Source of the DNA: CAVRXZ01 sp963773035
GTDB lineage: Bacteria; Acidobacteriota; Vicinamibacteria; Vicinamibacterales; CAVVIG01
Direction: 5' to 3'
Assembly (NCBI GenBank): GCA_963773035.1
Contig: CAVYZX010000004.1
Span: 124,001-188,000 of the forward strand
Length of the DNA: 64,000 bases
The position numbers were made by a program, and so were the translations under genes. Positions 51,574 to 59,749 of the stretch are shown piece by piece. Position 1 is the first letter of the stretch. Every line of letters begins with the position of its first letter. The notes under the pieces were generated by a model. The model was not told where the DNA came from, did no database searches, and worked only from the letters and a program-made list of their open reading frames with translations.

Positions 51574-51597
51574 GACGACGTGCTTCCAGCATGCGGT

Positions 51598-51661
51598 CAG
51601 CCCTCGGCCCTTAGCCCTCGGCCCTCAGCCCTCAGCCCTCAGCCCTCAGCCCTCAGCCCTT
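51598..51661. repeat. GCCCTCA heptamer tandem repeat
   Basis: About nine copies of GCCCTCA/GCCCTCG occupy the interval between two minus-strand genes. On the minus strand the repeat TGAGGGC provides the TGA stop codon of the sugar-binding protein gene at 51653. Confidence 0.9.
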
Positions 51662-52651
51662 CATGACACTCTCCCACTGCGGGCACTGGCGTTCCGCCTC
51701 GGGAACATCCAAGCCCTGATAGTTGGTGCTGTCGATCACACGGGGCGGAAAGTTGAACGTCTTGGGAACGGGCTGCTTGCGCACGTGACGGATGGCGGCC
51801 ATCGTACCCATACAACCTTGCAGGTACCCGTTGAACTCGCCCGAGGCCAGAAGCTTCCCCGCTTTGATCGCGTCGATGGCTTCCTTGGTCCCGTTCATGC
51901 CGACTACGAGCGCTTTGCGGTTGGCGGCGTCCAGCGCCTCGATCGCGCCAAGCGCCATCGCGTCGTTGGCAGCCATAATCCCGTCGACTACCGCATGGGC
52001 CTGCAGCAGGTTTTCGGTCACCTGCAGAGCCTGTAATCGCTGAAAGTTGCCCGGCTGCGACGAGAGCAGCTTCACCCCAGGAAACTCCTCGAGCGCTTTT
52101 TGATAGCCGCGCACCCGTTCCATGCTCCCAAGCGAGCCGCGCACGCCTTCAATGATGATGACGTTGCCCTGGCCGTGCAGCTTTTCCAGGAGATAACGGC
52201 CGGTCAAAAGCCCCATGCTGAACTCGTCCGAGCCGATCCAGCTGAGAAGATCGCCTCCGAGGGAGTGATCGACGATGTTGACGACGGGAATGCCTGCAGC
52301 ATTCATCTTCTGAACGCCCGGAACCATGGCTTTCGAATCGACCGGGATGAAGACGACAGCGTTCGGCCGCTTGGTCACGACGTCTTCGATTTGGCTCATT
52401 TGTTCCGGGATGCTATCGGGCTGCGTGGGGATGTAGTGGATGACGCTGGCGTTCATCTGCTTGGCCGCGCTGTCGGCGCCAAGCCGCACGGTTTGAAAAA
52501 ACGGATTCGTCTGGTTCTTGGTGAAAACGGCGATTCTGTCGCCTTCGACTTTTCGTGCACACGCGGAAGCCATTCCAGCCACAACGACAACGAGGACGAG
52601 TGTTCGTGTTGATGTCACGCAACTATTGTAACGGGCTTCCCATACATTCAC
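51653..52651 (-). CDS. Orphan sugar ABC-transporter-type substrate-binding lipoprotein
   Basis: The 332-residue protein has a lipoprotein-like signal (VLVVVVAGMASAC). A type I periplasmic binding fold of the ribose/galactose group follows: IAVFTKNQTNPFFQTVRLGA, AVVFIPVDSKAMVPGVQKMN, IPVVNIVDHSLGGD, WIGSDEFSMGLLTGRYL, VDGIMAANDAMALGAIEALD. No ATPase or permease gene is adjacent, so it either serves a transporter elsewhere or acts as a sensor. The start could be the ATG at 52651 or an in-frame GTG at 52618; neither has a clear ribosome site. Confidence 0.88.
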   Translation of the reverse strand: MNVWEARYNSCVTSTRTLVLVVVVAGMASACARKVEGDRIAVFTKNQTNPFFQTVRLGADSAAKQMNASVIHYIPTQPDSIPEQMSQIEDVVTKRPNAVVFIPVDSKAMVPGVQKMNAAGIPVVNIVDHSLGGDLLSWIGSDEFSMGLLTGRYLLEKLHGQGNVIIIEGVRGSLGSMERVRGYQKALEEFPGVKLLSSQPGNFQRLQALQVTENLLQAHAVVDGIMAANDAMALGAIEALDAANRKALVVGMNGTKEAIDAIKAGKLLASGEFNGYLQGCMGTMAAIRHVRKQPVPKTFNFPPRVIDSTNYQGLDVPEAERQCPQWESVMKG

Positions 52652-52732
52652 CGTTTCTCAGGGTTTCTCAAGGTTCCGTCACGACATCCGACAGACGATG
52701 TCTTATCGTGGATCCAGAACTGGGAGGTCGAA

Positions 52733-53866
52733 GTGGTCGACGGCTGGACACGGCTGCTGACGCGGTGGACGGATGCGGGCGTCATAGACGAAGAAACAGC
52801 AGCACGAATCCGGGCATTCGAGATGGCCCACTCGGGCTCGACACGCCTGCGGTGGCCCATCTGGATCGCGCTCGTCTTCGGTGCCCTCATGCTCGGCGCA
52901 GGTGTCCTGCTGTTTGTGTCGGCACACTGGGACACCTTGTCTCCGGAAATCCGGTTCGTGCTCGTGCTCACGCTCGTCGCCGTGTTCCACGTCGGAGGGG
53001 CGCTGACGGCGGAACGGTTTCCTGAAATTGCTACGGCGTTGCACGCGGTAGGAACTGTCACGCTCGGCGCCGGAATCTATCTAACGGGCCAGATCTTCAA
53101 CCTCGACGAGCACTGGCCGAGCGGTTTGTTGCTCTGGGCGGCCGGTGCCGCGATCGCCTGGGCATCGCTCAAAGAATGGCCTCAGCTGGCGTTGGTCGCG
53201 ATCCTTGTGCCAGCCTGGTTGAGCAGCGAATGGGTCGTGGCGATCGGTCAGCGCTTCTACCTGGATGGCGCATGGATTCCCGCGTGTGGCCACTTCCTGC
53301 TTGCGCTTGCCTACTTCACCGCGGTTCTCGGCGAGCAGGCGGACACGCGCCGAAAGGTCCTGCTCTGGATCGGCGGGATCTCCATGGTGCCAGCGGGCCT
53401 CTGGCTTGCTTTCTTCGATCCGTCACGTCCCTACGGGCTCACGACGACAGCGCTTTCGCCCACCTTGCGAGTTGTTGGCTGGGCCGCCGCGCTCGGCCTT
53501 CCACTCCTCCTGGCCGTCGTTCTACGGCGCAAGGCGGCATGGCCGAACGCAGTCGCCATTGCCTGGGTGCTGGTCTTGATCAACCTTCGTCCGCTGATTG
53601 GCGAGTGGTCCGTTTACCTCTGGTGGGCGTCCGGTGCGATGGGCCTCGCCGCGTGGGGTGTCCAGGAAGCGCGAAGCGAGCGGATCAACATCGGCGCCGC
53701 AGTCTTTGCACTCACCGTCCTGACCTTCTATTTCTCTCAGGTCATGGACAAGCTCGAACGGTCGGCCAGCCTCGTGGGTTTTGGTCTCTTGTTTCTTGCC
53801 GGCGGCTGGTCTCTCGAACGCGCTCGACGTCTTCTCGTCCTTCAGATGCAAAGGAGGCAGGCGTGA
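52733..53866 (+). CDS. DUF2157 membrane protein
   Basis: A GTG start behind GGGAGG gives 377 residues. The N-terminal cytoplasmic helix pair RLLTRWTDAGVIDEETAARI and RAFE is the DUF2157 signature, followed by 10-11 membrane helices beginning LRWPIWIALVFGALMLGAGV. Such proteins commonly pair with a GDYXXLXY protein, as here with a four-base overlap. Function unknown; an envelope role is likely. Confidence 0.9.
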   Translation: MVDGWTRLLTRWTDAGVIDEETAARIRAFEMAHSGSTRLRWPIWIALVFGALMLGAGVLLFVSAHWDTLSPEIRFVLVLTLVAVFHVGGALTAERFPEIATALHAVGTVTLGAGIYLTGQIFNLDEHWPSGLLLWAAGAAIAWASLKEWPQLALVAILVPAWLSSEWVVAIGQRFYLDGAWIPACGHFLLALAYFTAVLGEQADTRRKVLLWIGGISMVPAGLWLAFFDPSRPYGLTTTALSPTLRVVGWAAALGLPLLLAVVLRRKAAWPNAVAIAWVLVLINLRPLIGEWSVYLWWASGAMGLAAWGVQEARSERINIGAAVFALTVLTFYFSQVMDKLERSASLVGFGLLFLAGGWSLERARRLLVLQMQRRQA

Positions 53867-54348
53867 ACGTGCTCGTGCGCAAGGGCCTCATCGTTGCCGC
53901 GCTCCATGTCGCGCTCGTGTCGAGTCTGGGGGCAAAGCTGCTGCTCGACCGCGCCACACAGCCGCGCGTCTGGGTTCGAACGGCTCCTTACGATCCCAAC
54001 CTGCCTATTCGTGGCCGGTACGTGCGGCTGAGGATCGAGGTCGGCACCGACGGCCAGAAGCCAGCAGGACCGGTCGAGCTTTCGGTGCGCAATGGCCAGC
54101 TCGTGGCGATGCCAGCATCCGACTCCACCGGTCTGTACGTTCAAGACGTGCAGCGGGGCGGCAGAAGCGTGACAGTCCTCAGCCAACCGCTCGCGTACTT
54201 CATCCCGGAGCACGTACCCGATCCGTCGATCCGCAATGCGGGCGAGGAGCTCTGGGTCGAAGTCACAGTTCCGAAGCGCGGTGCACCACGGCCGATCGAA
54301 CTCGGGGTCAAGAAGAACGACGTGTTGAAACCGCTCGAGTTGAGGTAG
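53863..54348 (+). CDS. GDYXXLXY family protein
   Basis: The GTG start overlaps the DUF2157 stop and follows AAAGGAGG. The 161-residue protein has an N-terminal membrane anchor (LIVAALHVALVSSLGAKLLL) and an extracytoplasmic domain. That domain holds the name-giving motif as RGRYVRLRIEV, and the later YFIPEHVPDP and LWVEVTVPKRGAPRPIELGV. It is the usual partner of DUF2157 proteins. The biochemical role is unknown. Confidence 0.9.
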   Translation: MNVLVRKGLIVAALHVALVSSLGAKLLLDRATQPRVWVRTAPYDPNLPIRGRYVRLRIEVGTDGQKPAGPVELSVRNGQLVAMPASDSTGLYVQDVQRGGRSVTVLSQPLAYFIPEHVPDPSIRNAGEELWVEVTVPKRGAPRPIELGVKKNDVLKPLELR

Positions 54349-54360
54349 GAGTTAGGGCGA

Positions 54361-54843
54361 CTAGCGCCCGGGCTCCGTCAGCAACATCAACGCAAACAGC
54401 GCCGAAACAAGAGCCGCCAACGTCAACCCGTGCCGAATGTAATCGAGTTGCGCCCATTTGGTGGCCAGGCGGGCGGCGTCGTCACCTGTTGGGCCGTCAG
54501 GCCGTGTGAGTCGAAGCATGGTGGGAACGAAGTAACCGAACGTCGACGCCCGATCCAGCGCGGCCGCGATAACCGCAGTGAGCCACCAGTTACGGGCAGG
54601 ACCGACGGCCTGCAAGGCCGCGAACAGATTGGCAAATGTCAGGATCGTCAACGGCACGGTCGTGACATAAACCCAGAAGCGAAGGCCCACGTTGGCGGCC
54701 ACCGCCGCAGCGACGTTCCAGTGAGTCCGACCGTCCGAGGAACGGACGAGCCATTGAGGAACGACGATCCGAGATTCGTACACACCAGCCCCGAGCGAGA
54801 TCCCGAGATTGATGATGAAAAGCGACAATAGCAATGCGCTCAT
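54361..54843 (-). CDS. Four-TM membrane protein, DUF1772-like
   Basis: The 160-residue protein has four hydrophobic segments, an N-terminal GVYESRIVVPQWLVR motif and a central NVGLRFWVYVTTVPL. The arrangement resembles small DUF1772/anthrone-oxygenase-like membrane proteins, but I am not certain of the family. ATG 54843 is selected; an in-frame GTG lies six bases upstream. There is no ribosome site of note. It converges with the GDYXXLXY gene, 12 bases apart. Confidence 0.75.
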   Translation of the reverse strand: MSALLLSLFIINLGISLGAGVYESRIVVPQWLVRSSDGRTHWNVAAAVAANVGLRFWVYVTTVPLTILTFANLFAALQAVGPARNWWLTAVIAAALDRASTFGYFVPTMLRLTRPDGPTGDDAARLATKWAQLDYIRHGLTLAALVSALFALMLLTEPGR

Positions 54844-54910
54844 GACCACTTAGACGGTTCGAGCCCATCGATGTATTCATACAAGCCGAGTTCCCATCGT
54901 TGGGCTCGGT

Positions 54911-55606
54911 TCAGTCGCCGGCGACGAACGCCACCAGCCACCACCGGCCCTCCTTGAATTCGAAGAGGGCGCGATAGTCGATCGGGCTTCGAACATATCT
55001 CGAGGCGATATAGCCGGTGAGCCCGCTGGCCAGCGCGACGCGCCGCCAATCTGTGGCAGCCGGCTCCTTTGGAAACAGCTTGACGATAGCGAAGTCCACG
55101 GTTGTCAGAGGGCGGGCGCCGATATCAGGAGCCGCCCGGAGTCGTACGCCGCTGCCGAGAACCGCCGCGCATGCGAATGCATCGAAGCCGTCGGGCCAGT
55201 CGGAATAGACATACGGCGCGTCGAACGCGCCCGGTGTTCGGAATCGCCCGCCGAGATTCAATACCCGGGTGAGCTCCTCAAAGAAATTCTCCCCAGGCGC
55301 GTTCATCCGACGTTTGAACGCCTCGAGACCACCACCGTCGCCGAAATCGACTCGCACACCGGGATCGACAATCCTCAGGACGGCTTCTTCATCCTTGCGC
55401 GCCACAGCGTCTTGCAGATGACGGCGAAACTCCTCGAAGTCGGGTCTGCGAAAGCCATCGTCCCGCGGCTTCAACTGGGGCTGTGTGGGGCTGGAGTCCC
55501 CCTTTGCTGCGAATCCAGGGTCTCGACAGAAAGCCGAACCTTGCGTCTGTTTCGCATCGACATTTAATGTGGACACAACCCCAACAACTGCCGTCACAAC
55601 GGCCAC
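54911..55606 (-). CDS. Exported protein with SH3-like segment, start uncertain
   Basis: The protein has a hydrophobic N-terminus (VAVVTAVVGVVSTLNVDA) and an uncharacterised middle (FEEFRRHLQDAVARKDEEAV, a SnoaL-like helix pair). The C-terminal half is bacterial-SH3-like, with VRLRAAPDIGARPL, DFAIVKLFP and LTGYIASRYVRSPIDYRALF. It may bind cell-wall components. The frame is open back to 55699, where it would overlap the divergent YciI gene, so a GTG at 55606 is proposed; arginines just upstream would improve the signal peptide, so the true start remains open. Confidence 0.72.
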   Translation of the reverse strand: MAVVTAVVGVVSTLNVDAKQTQGSAFCRDPGFAAKGDSSPTQPQLKPRDDGFRRPDFEEFRRHLQDAVARKDEEAVLRIVDPGVRVDFGDGGGLEAFKRRMNAPGENFFEELTRVLNLGGRFRTPGAFDAPYVYSDWPDGFDAFACAAVLGSGVRLRAAPDIGARPLTTVDFAIVKLFPKEPAATDWRRVALASGLTGYIASRYVRSPIDYRALFEFKEGRWWLVAFVAGD

Positions 55607-55685
55607 GCAGAGTCGGTGTCGATCTAGCCTCCCTTCGTTCGTCGTGGTAGTACAGGCGGACGACTTATAGAAACTGGGAGAAGCC

Positions 55686-56129
55686 ATGCGATTCATCATG
55701 ACAGCTCAGCCCGGGAAGAACAGCAAGCCATCCGATCCGGATGCGCCCATGGACGAGAAGCTCTTCAGTGAGTACATGAAATTCAACGAGGAGATGCACA
55801 AGGCGGGCGTGCTCGTCGCATCCGAGGGTCTGAATCCTGGCGGCAAGGGTGCGCGCATCGAAGTGAAGAACGGCCAGCGGACCGTCGTGGACGGCCCGTT
55901 CACCGAATCCAAAGAGCTGGTCGGCGGATTCTACATCGTCGAAGTCGCGTCGCTGGACGAGGCGATCCAATGGGCGCTGCGCTGCCCGAGCGGTCTCGGC
56001 TTCGACGACGTCCTGGAGATTCGCGCGCTGACCGGAGAATCAGATGTGCCGCCGCGCCTGCTCGAATTACTCAAGGCTGCGGCCCCGACATGGAGCGCTT
56101 CCTTCGCGAGGCCGCAACCGGCACGGTAA
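55686..56129 (+). CDS. YciI-family protein
   Basis: The 147-residue protein follows GGGAGAAG. It has the YCII fold pattern MRFIMTAQPG at the start, VLVASEGLNPGGKGARI, the conserved DGPFTESKELVGGFYIVEVA and SLDEAIQWALRCPS. In Actinobacteria such proteins are often encoded near ECF sigma factors; none is seen here. The function is unknown, possibly small-molecule hydrolysis. The 3' end overlaps the convergent EamA gene by about 59 bases. Confidence 0.9.
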   Translation: MRFIMTAQPGKNSKPSDPDAPMDEKLFSEYMKFNEEMHKAGVLVASEGLNPGGKGARIEVKNGQRTVVDGPFTESKELVGGFYIVEVASLDEAIQWALRCPSGLGFDDVLEIRALTGESDVPPRLLELLKAAAPTWSASFARPQPAR

Positions 56130-56983
56130 ACACCTGACCTCGTCGTGACAAGCTCTCGTGGCTGACAATCGCCAGAGCGATTCCTCCCAGAACCATGATT
56201 GTTGAAAGAACCAGACGCGCGGAGATCGATTCAGCCAGAAGAACGACGCCGCCGACCGCGGCCAGGATGGGCACGGCCAGCTGCAGCACGGCGGCGCGCA
56301 CCGCCGTCATGCCCCGGAGCGCCGTGTACCACGCGACGTAGCCCAATCCGGACGTCAGCGCGCCCGACGCCACCGCGAGTAGCGTGCCCCGGAGCTCGGC
56401 ATGGAATCGATCGCGCATGACGAGGCTGGCCACGAGAACCATCGGCACCGAGCGCACGAAATTGCTCGCCGTCTGCGCGAGCGGATTGGTGGCCGTCCGC
56501 CCGCGCAGTGTGTAGATCCCCCAGCAGCAGCCGGCGACACCCATCAGCGCCGCCGCCGTCAACGGCGGTGCGCTGAGGCCCGGAAGCACCAGATACACCA
56601 GCCCGGCGAGCGCCACGATCAAGCCGATCCACTCTCCCCAATGCGGCCGCTCGCCCGATCGCACCGCCGCAATCAGCATGGTCACCTGAACCGACCCGAA
56701 CAAGATCAGCGCCCCGGTGCCGGCGGTCAACCCTGTGTAGGCAAACGAGAATGGCACTGCATACAGACTGAGGATCCCTGCCGTCGCCCACGAACCGGTC
56801 CGTTGCGGGGTATCCCGTCCGGTCCATGCCATGACCAGAAACAGCATCGCGGCGCCAGAGATCATTCTGATCGTGGTGAACGTCGCAGGATCCACGGTCG
56901 CTCGTTTGAAGAGCCAACCGACAGAGCACCGAGTTTGACGCGAAGGCGATCAGCGCGAGCGTTGAATAGACGACAGTACGCAT
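56071..56983 (-). pseudogene. EamA family transporter, frameshifted near 56908
   Basis: Two minus-strand frames make one ten-helix DMT/EamA exporter. The first (ATG 56983) gives MRTVVYSTLALIAFASNSVL and CRLAL, then shifts. The second continues ATVDPATFTTIRMISGAAML through LYAVPFSFAYTGLTAGTGAL to LAESISARLVLSTIMVLGGI. Removing one base at 56908 restores LALKRATVDPATF, the normal EamA loop sequence. Members export amino acids or other metabolites. The frameshift would remove the first helix if translation began downstream, so the gene is probably disrupted or the base is a sequencing error. Confidence 0.82.
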
Positions 56984-57046
56984 CGAGTGCACGGATAGTC
57001 TACGACCGCCACGCGTTTTCAACGACTTCCGGTGTCGCGCCACGCG

Positions 57047-58063
57047 CTACTTGAAGAGAGATTTCGCGATCGTCGCGTGCACGCCTTTCGTTTGATCGAC
57101 AGCCTGCGTCACGTGCAGATCCGCAGCCAACGAGCACAACACGTACGCATCGTCTCGTGAAATCCCTTTCTCGGCGGCGAGAAACTCGACCAGCTCACGG
57201 GTAGCCAGCCGTGTGGCTTCATCGAGATCCTCGTCGAGCCCCATGCTGATGTAGTGCGTGGGCGTTTCCGCGCGCGGCCAGCGAAGCCGCTGACCCTTGC
57301 GCACGCGCACCTCGAAGGTGCCCCGGAGTGATGTCTCGAGCGCGGTGCCGGTCACTTCGCCATCGCCCTGCATGCCGTGGCCGTCGCCAATCGAAAGCAA
57401 AGCCCCCTGCACGTGCACAGGCAGATACAAGATCGAGCCTGCGACCAGATCCTTGTTGTCGAGATTGCCGCCATGCCAGCCTGGCGGGCGGCTCGAGATC
57501 CTTCCGACGAGAGGCGGAGGCGCGACACCAATCGAGCCGAAGAAGGGCGCTAGCTTCAGTGAAATGCCGGGACTGAACTCGACGCGGTCGGCACCAGGCT
57601 GCCAGCGCAGCAAACGAAAGTGCGCGTACGGAAAGTCGCTCGGGATCACTCCGCCGCCGGGATTGAACGCCACGACGCCGAAAGGATGCAGGAACTCGAT
57701 GCCCAGGATTCGTATCTCGAGCGTGTCTCCTGGCTCAGCGCCCTCGACGAAGATCGGGCCGGTCAGTGGATGCGCGCCAGGACCTCGCTCGGTGACCTGA
57801 AGCTCGATGGCCTTCAACGCTTCGGGAATCTCGGTCTCGGCAGCCCCGGCCAGCCTCACTCGCTGCAATCCGCCGGCAACCATCGTCTCGACGCGCACGC
57901 GATCGCCTGAGGCGATCCGCAGCACGGGCGGTACTCGAGAATCGTAATAGCCCCAGTGGATGTGCCCGGGCGCTAGCGTGAGATCGTGCGTACGTGGCCC
58001 TTGCGTCCCGCTGGTCTGGGCCATCGCCAGCAGTGCGAAACCAATCAAGAACGCGCGACTCAT
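57047..58063 (-). CDS. Acetamidase/formamidase family protein, exported
   Basis: From ATG 58063 the 338-residue product has a signal peptide (FLIGFALLAMAQTSG). It is an FmdA/AmdA-type beta-rich amidase: GHIHWGYYDSRVPPVLRIAS, GPIFVEGAEPGDTLEIRILG, GVVAFNPGGGVI, LPVHVQGALLSIGDGHGMQG, DGEVTGTALETSLRGTFEVR and TPTHYISMGLDEDLDEATRL. Cytoplasmic relatives hydrolyse formamide or acetamide to ammonia; export makes this one atypical. Its start overlaps the stop of the NTF2-like gene upstream (ATGA). Confidence 0.9.
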   Translation of the reverse strand: MSRAFLIGFALLAMAQTSGTQGPRTHDLTLAPGHIHWGYYDSRVPPVLRIASGDRVRVETMVAGGLQRVRLAGAAETEIPEALKAIELQVTERGPGAHPLTGPIFVEGAEPGDTLEIRILGIEFLHPFGVVAFNPGGGVIPSDFPYAHFRLLRWQPGADRVEFSPGISLKLAPFFGSIGVAPPPLVGRISSRPPGWHGGNLDNKDLVAGSILYLPVHVQGALLSIGDGHGMQGDGEVTGTALETSLRGTFEVRVRKGQRLRWPRAETPTHYISMGLDEDLDEATRLATRELVEFLAAEKGISRDDAYVLCSLAADLHVTQAVDQTKGVHATIAKSLFK

Positions 58064-58422
58064 GGCGTGCTCCGCTCTGTGGCCTTGACGCTTTTGCCCT
58101 CGAACGACGACTTGCGCATGAGCGCTCGACACGTCACTTTTTGCGCCGAGCCCCAGACGAGGACCGTGTTTCCTTCAGCGAGCATGTGTGCGACGTCGAT
58201 TCGATAGTCTGGCACCATCTTGAAGTATGCAGCGAAGCCCGCGGCCACCTGATCGCCGCCGCGAATCACATTGCCGAGCGAGTCGATGCATCGGTGATTG
58301 TCGGTCAGGAGCACCGCTATTCGATCGACTCTGCGAGCGTTGATGGCACGAATCACCGCGCGCACGGCGCCGACGGGACGCCGCTCTTCACGCCGCCGTT
58401 CCGATCGTCGCCGGGACTTCAT
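58060..58422 (-). CDS. NTF2/SnoaL-like protein
   Basis: The 120-residue protein has a basic N-terminus and a SnoaL-like fold: VIRAINARRVDRIAVLLTDN, HRCIDSLGNVIRGGDQVAAG, FAAYFKMVPDYRIDVAHMLA, VLVWGSAQ. This is a typical ketosteroid-isomerase-like cone of unknown ligand. It is translationally coupled to the formamidase-family gene and 12 bases after the HipA-like kinase gene. Confidence 0.84.
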   Translation of the reverse strand: MKSRRRSERRREERRPVGAVRAVIRAINARRVDRIAVLLTDNHRCIDSLGNVIRGGDQVAAGFAAYFKMVPDYRIDVAHMLAEGNTVLVWGSAQKVTCRALMRKSSFEGKSVKATERSTP

Positions 58423-58434
58423 GGTGTCTCGATA

Positions 58435-59211
58435 CTAGCCGGCCGCAAAGGCATCGGCGGGCACAAAAGGTCGAGGGAATTTTAGCCGCTTCCAGAGGAA
58501 TGCCACGTACGCCGCCCTCCGGCGCCGCTTCGCTTCGTCGCCTTCATCCGACAAGAAGTCGTCTGGAACGGCTGCTAACGCGGCTTCGAGAACTCCCCGA
58601 CGCAGCCGTGCAGCGAGTGCTTCGTCGACGATTGAAAGCAAGGTCGCGCGGGATTGCAGAAGATGGCCACGAGCCTGCCAGCCAGTCGCGCGGGGTGATT
58701 CCTCCGTCACCGACGGCCAGCTATGCTGAAACCCGAGACATGCCCCGTGATCGATCAGCCACAACTGATCGTGCGACCAGAGCAGATTCGGATTCTTGAC
58801 CGTGCGGTCGGGATTTTGAACCAGACCGTCGAGCCAGACGATCCTCGACGCGAGCTCCGGATCCACGTGCGGCAGATCCATCGGCCTGAAGCTGCGTGCG
58901 TTCGACAAGAGTTGGAACCCGAGATTTCGGCCTATGCTCCAGTGAAGCAGCCGCGCCAGCTCTGCGTCTCGATCGTCCGTGGGGACGGCAGGCGGAATGT
59001 CGATCAACACACGAGCCGGAACGGGCAATTCCAACGCGTCGGCCAATTCCCCCACGATGATCTCGGACACGAGGCTCGCCGGAGCTTGACCGGCGCCGCG
59101 AAGCTTGGTGTAGAACACGCCCGCGTCGGTTTCGATTAACACCGGCCACGAGCTGCCGCCACGGTCCGCTCTGACGACGCGGTGAGCTCGGTAGGTCTGC
59201 ATGACGGTCAT
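58435..59211 (-). CDS. HipA-like kinase
   Basis: The 258-residue protein is a stand-alone HipA-like (PI3/4-kinase-fold) kinase domain: KLRGAGQAPASLVSEIIVGE (ATP-binding side), RIVWLDGLVQNPDRTVKNPN with the catalytic aspartate and Mg-binding asparagine, and LLWSHDQLWLIDHGACLGF (DFG equivalent). It lacks the HipA N-terminal domain and no HipB-type antitoxin gene is adjacent. Related small HipA-like proteins have unknown targets. It may head an operon with the NTF2-like and formamidase-family genes. Confidence 0.82.
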   Translation of the reverse strand: MTVMQTYRAHRVVRADRGGSSWPVLIETDAGVFYTKLRGAGQAPASLVSEIIVGELADALELPVPARVLIDIPPAVPTDDRDAELARLLHWSIGRNLGFQLLSNARSFRPMDLPHVDPELASRIVWLDGLVQNPDRTVKNPNLLWSHDQLWLIDHGACLGFQHSWPSVTEESPRATGWQARGHLLQSRATLLSIVDEALAARLRRGVLEAALAAVPDDFLSDEGDEAKRRRRAAYVAFLWKRLKFPRPFVPADAFAAG

Positions 59212-59237
59212 GGGAGATTACTCCGCCTGTATGTCCA

Positions 59238-59258
59238 GGCCAGGTCGCCGACCTGGCC
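59238..59258. promoter_or_regulatory. Perfect 10+1+10 palindrome upstream of the HipA-like gene
   Basis: GGCCAGGTCG-C-CGACCTGGCC lies 27 bases upstream of the HipA-like kinase start, between it and the divided membrane-protein gene that precedes it in the same orientation. It could be an operator or a hairpin terminator for the upstream minus-strand genes, without a T-run. Confidence 0.5.
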
Positions 59259-59361
59259 GGCGCTGTACACACCTCCTGGAGATGCGGTTTCCCGCGCCGT
59301 CGACGCGGGGCGCGGGAGCAGTAGGTATCAGGCCGGAGGACGACGATCTAACAAGGTCGAA

Positions 59362-59732
59362 TCAGGCCGCTGCCGAGATCGAGCGCCGCCGGTATGCGAG
59401 CGCAGCGAGGAGCAGCAAGAACAGCGCGTCGTAAATGAGCAGTTCACCGAAGTCGCCGAGCGCCGTCAATACGCCACCAACGTTGCAGTCGCAGCGAGGC
59501 TCGCCGCGAGTGCCCCTCGGTTCTCGTTCCACAATCCTCGGCTGGACGCCAGGTTGACCGCTCCCGTGACGAGCAGAACAGCCGCTGTCGCAAACTGAAG
59601 CGGCGGCTGAGCGCTCGTCAGCAGTGCGAAGCCAAGCCCGAGTCCGGCGGCGAGCATCAAAAGCCCGAGCGTGACGGCGGTTCCAGCAGTGGCCTTGGGC
59701 AGGACTCGAGCAAGGCTCAGATCTGGATGCAT
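59362..59732 (-). pseudogene. Small MauE/DoxX-like membrane protein, frameshifted near 59470
   Basis: The first frame (ATG 59732) gives three hydrophobic helices (TAGTAVTLGLLMLAAGLGLG, FATAAVLLVTGAVNLAS, ALAASLAATATLVA) and stops at 59466. In the neighbouring frame the sequence continues VLTALGDFGELLIYDALFLL and LLAALAYRRRSISAAA to a stop at 59362, a convincing fourth helix with a basic tail. Adding one G at GGCGTATTG joins them as LVAVLTALGDF, giving about 123 residues. No family is assigned with confidence. It follows the Ser/Thr kinase gene by 17 bases. Confidence 0.65.
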
Positions 59733-59749
59733 TGATCCTCCATCGGAAA

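Noticed and set aside
58435..59211. HipAB toxin-antitoxin module
   Set aside because: No HTH antitoxin gene is adjacent and the HipA N-terminal domain is missing, so only a HipA-like kinase is claimed.
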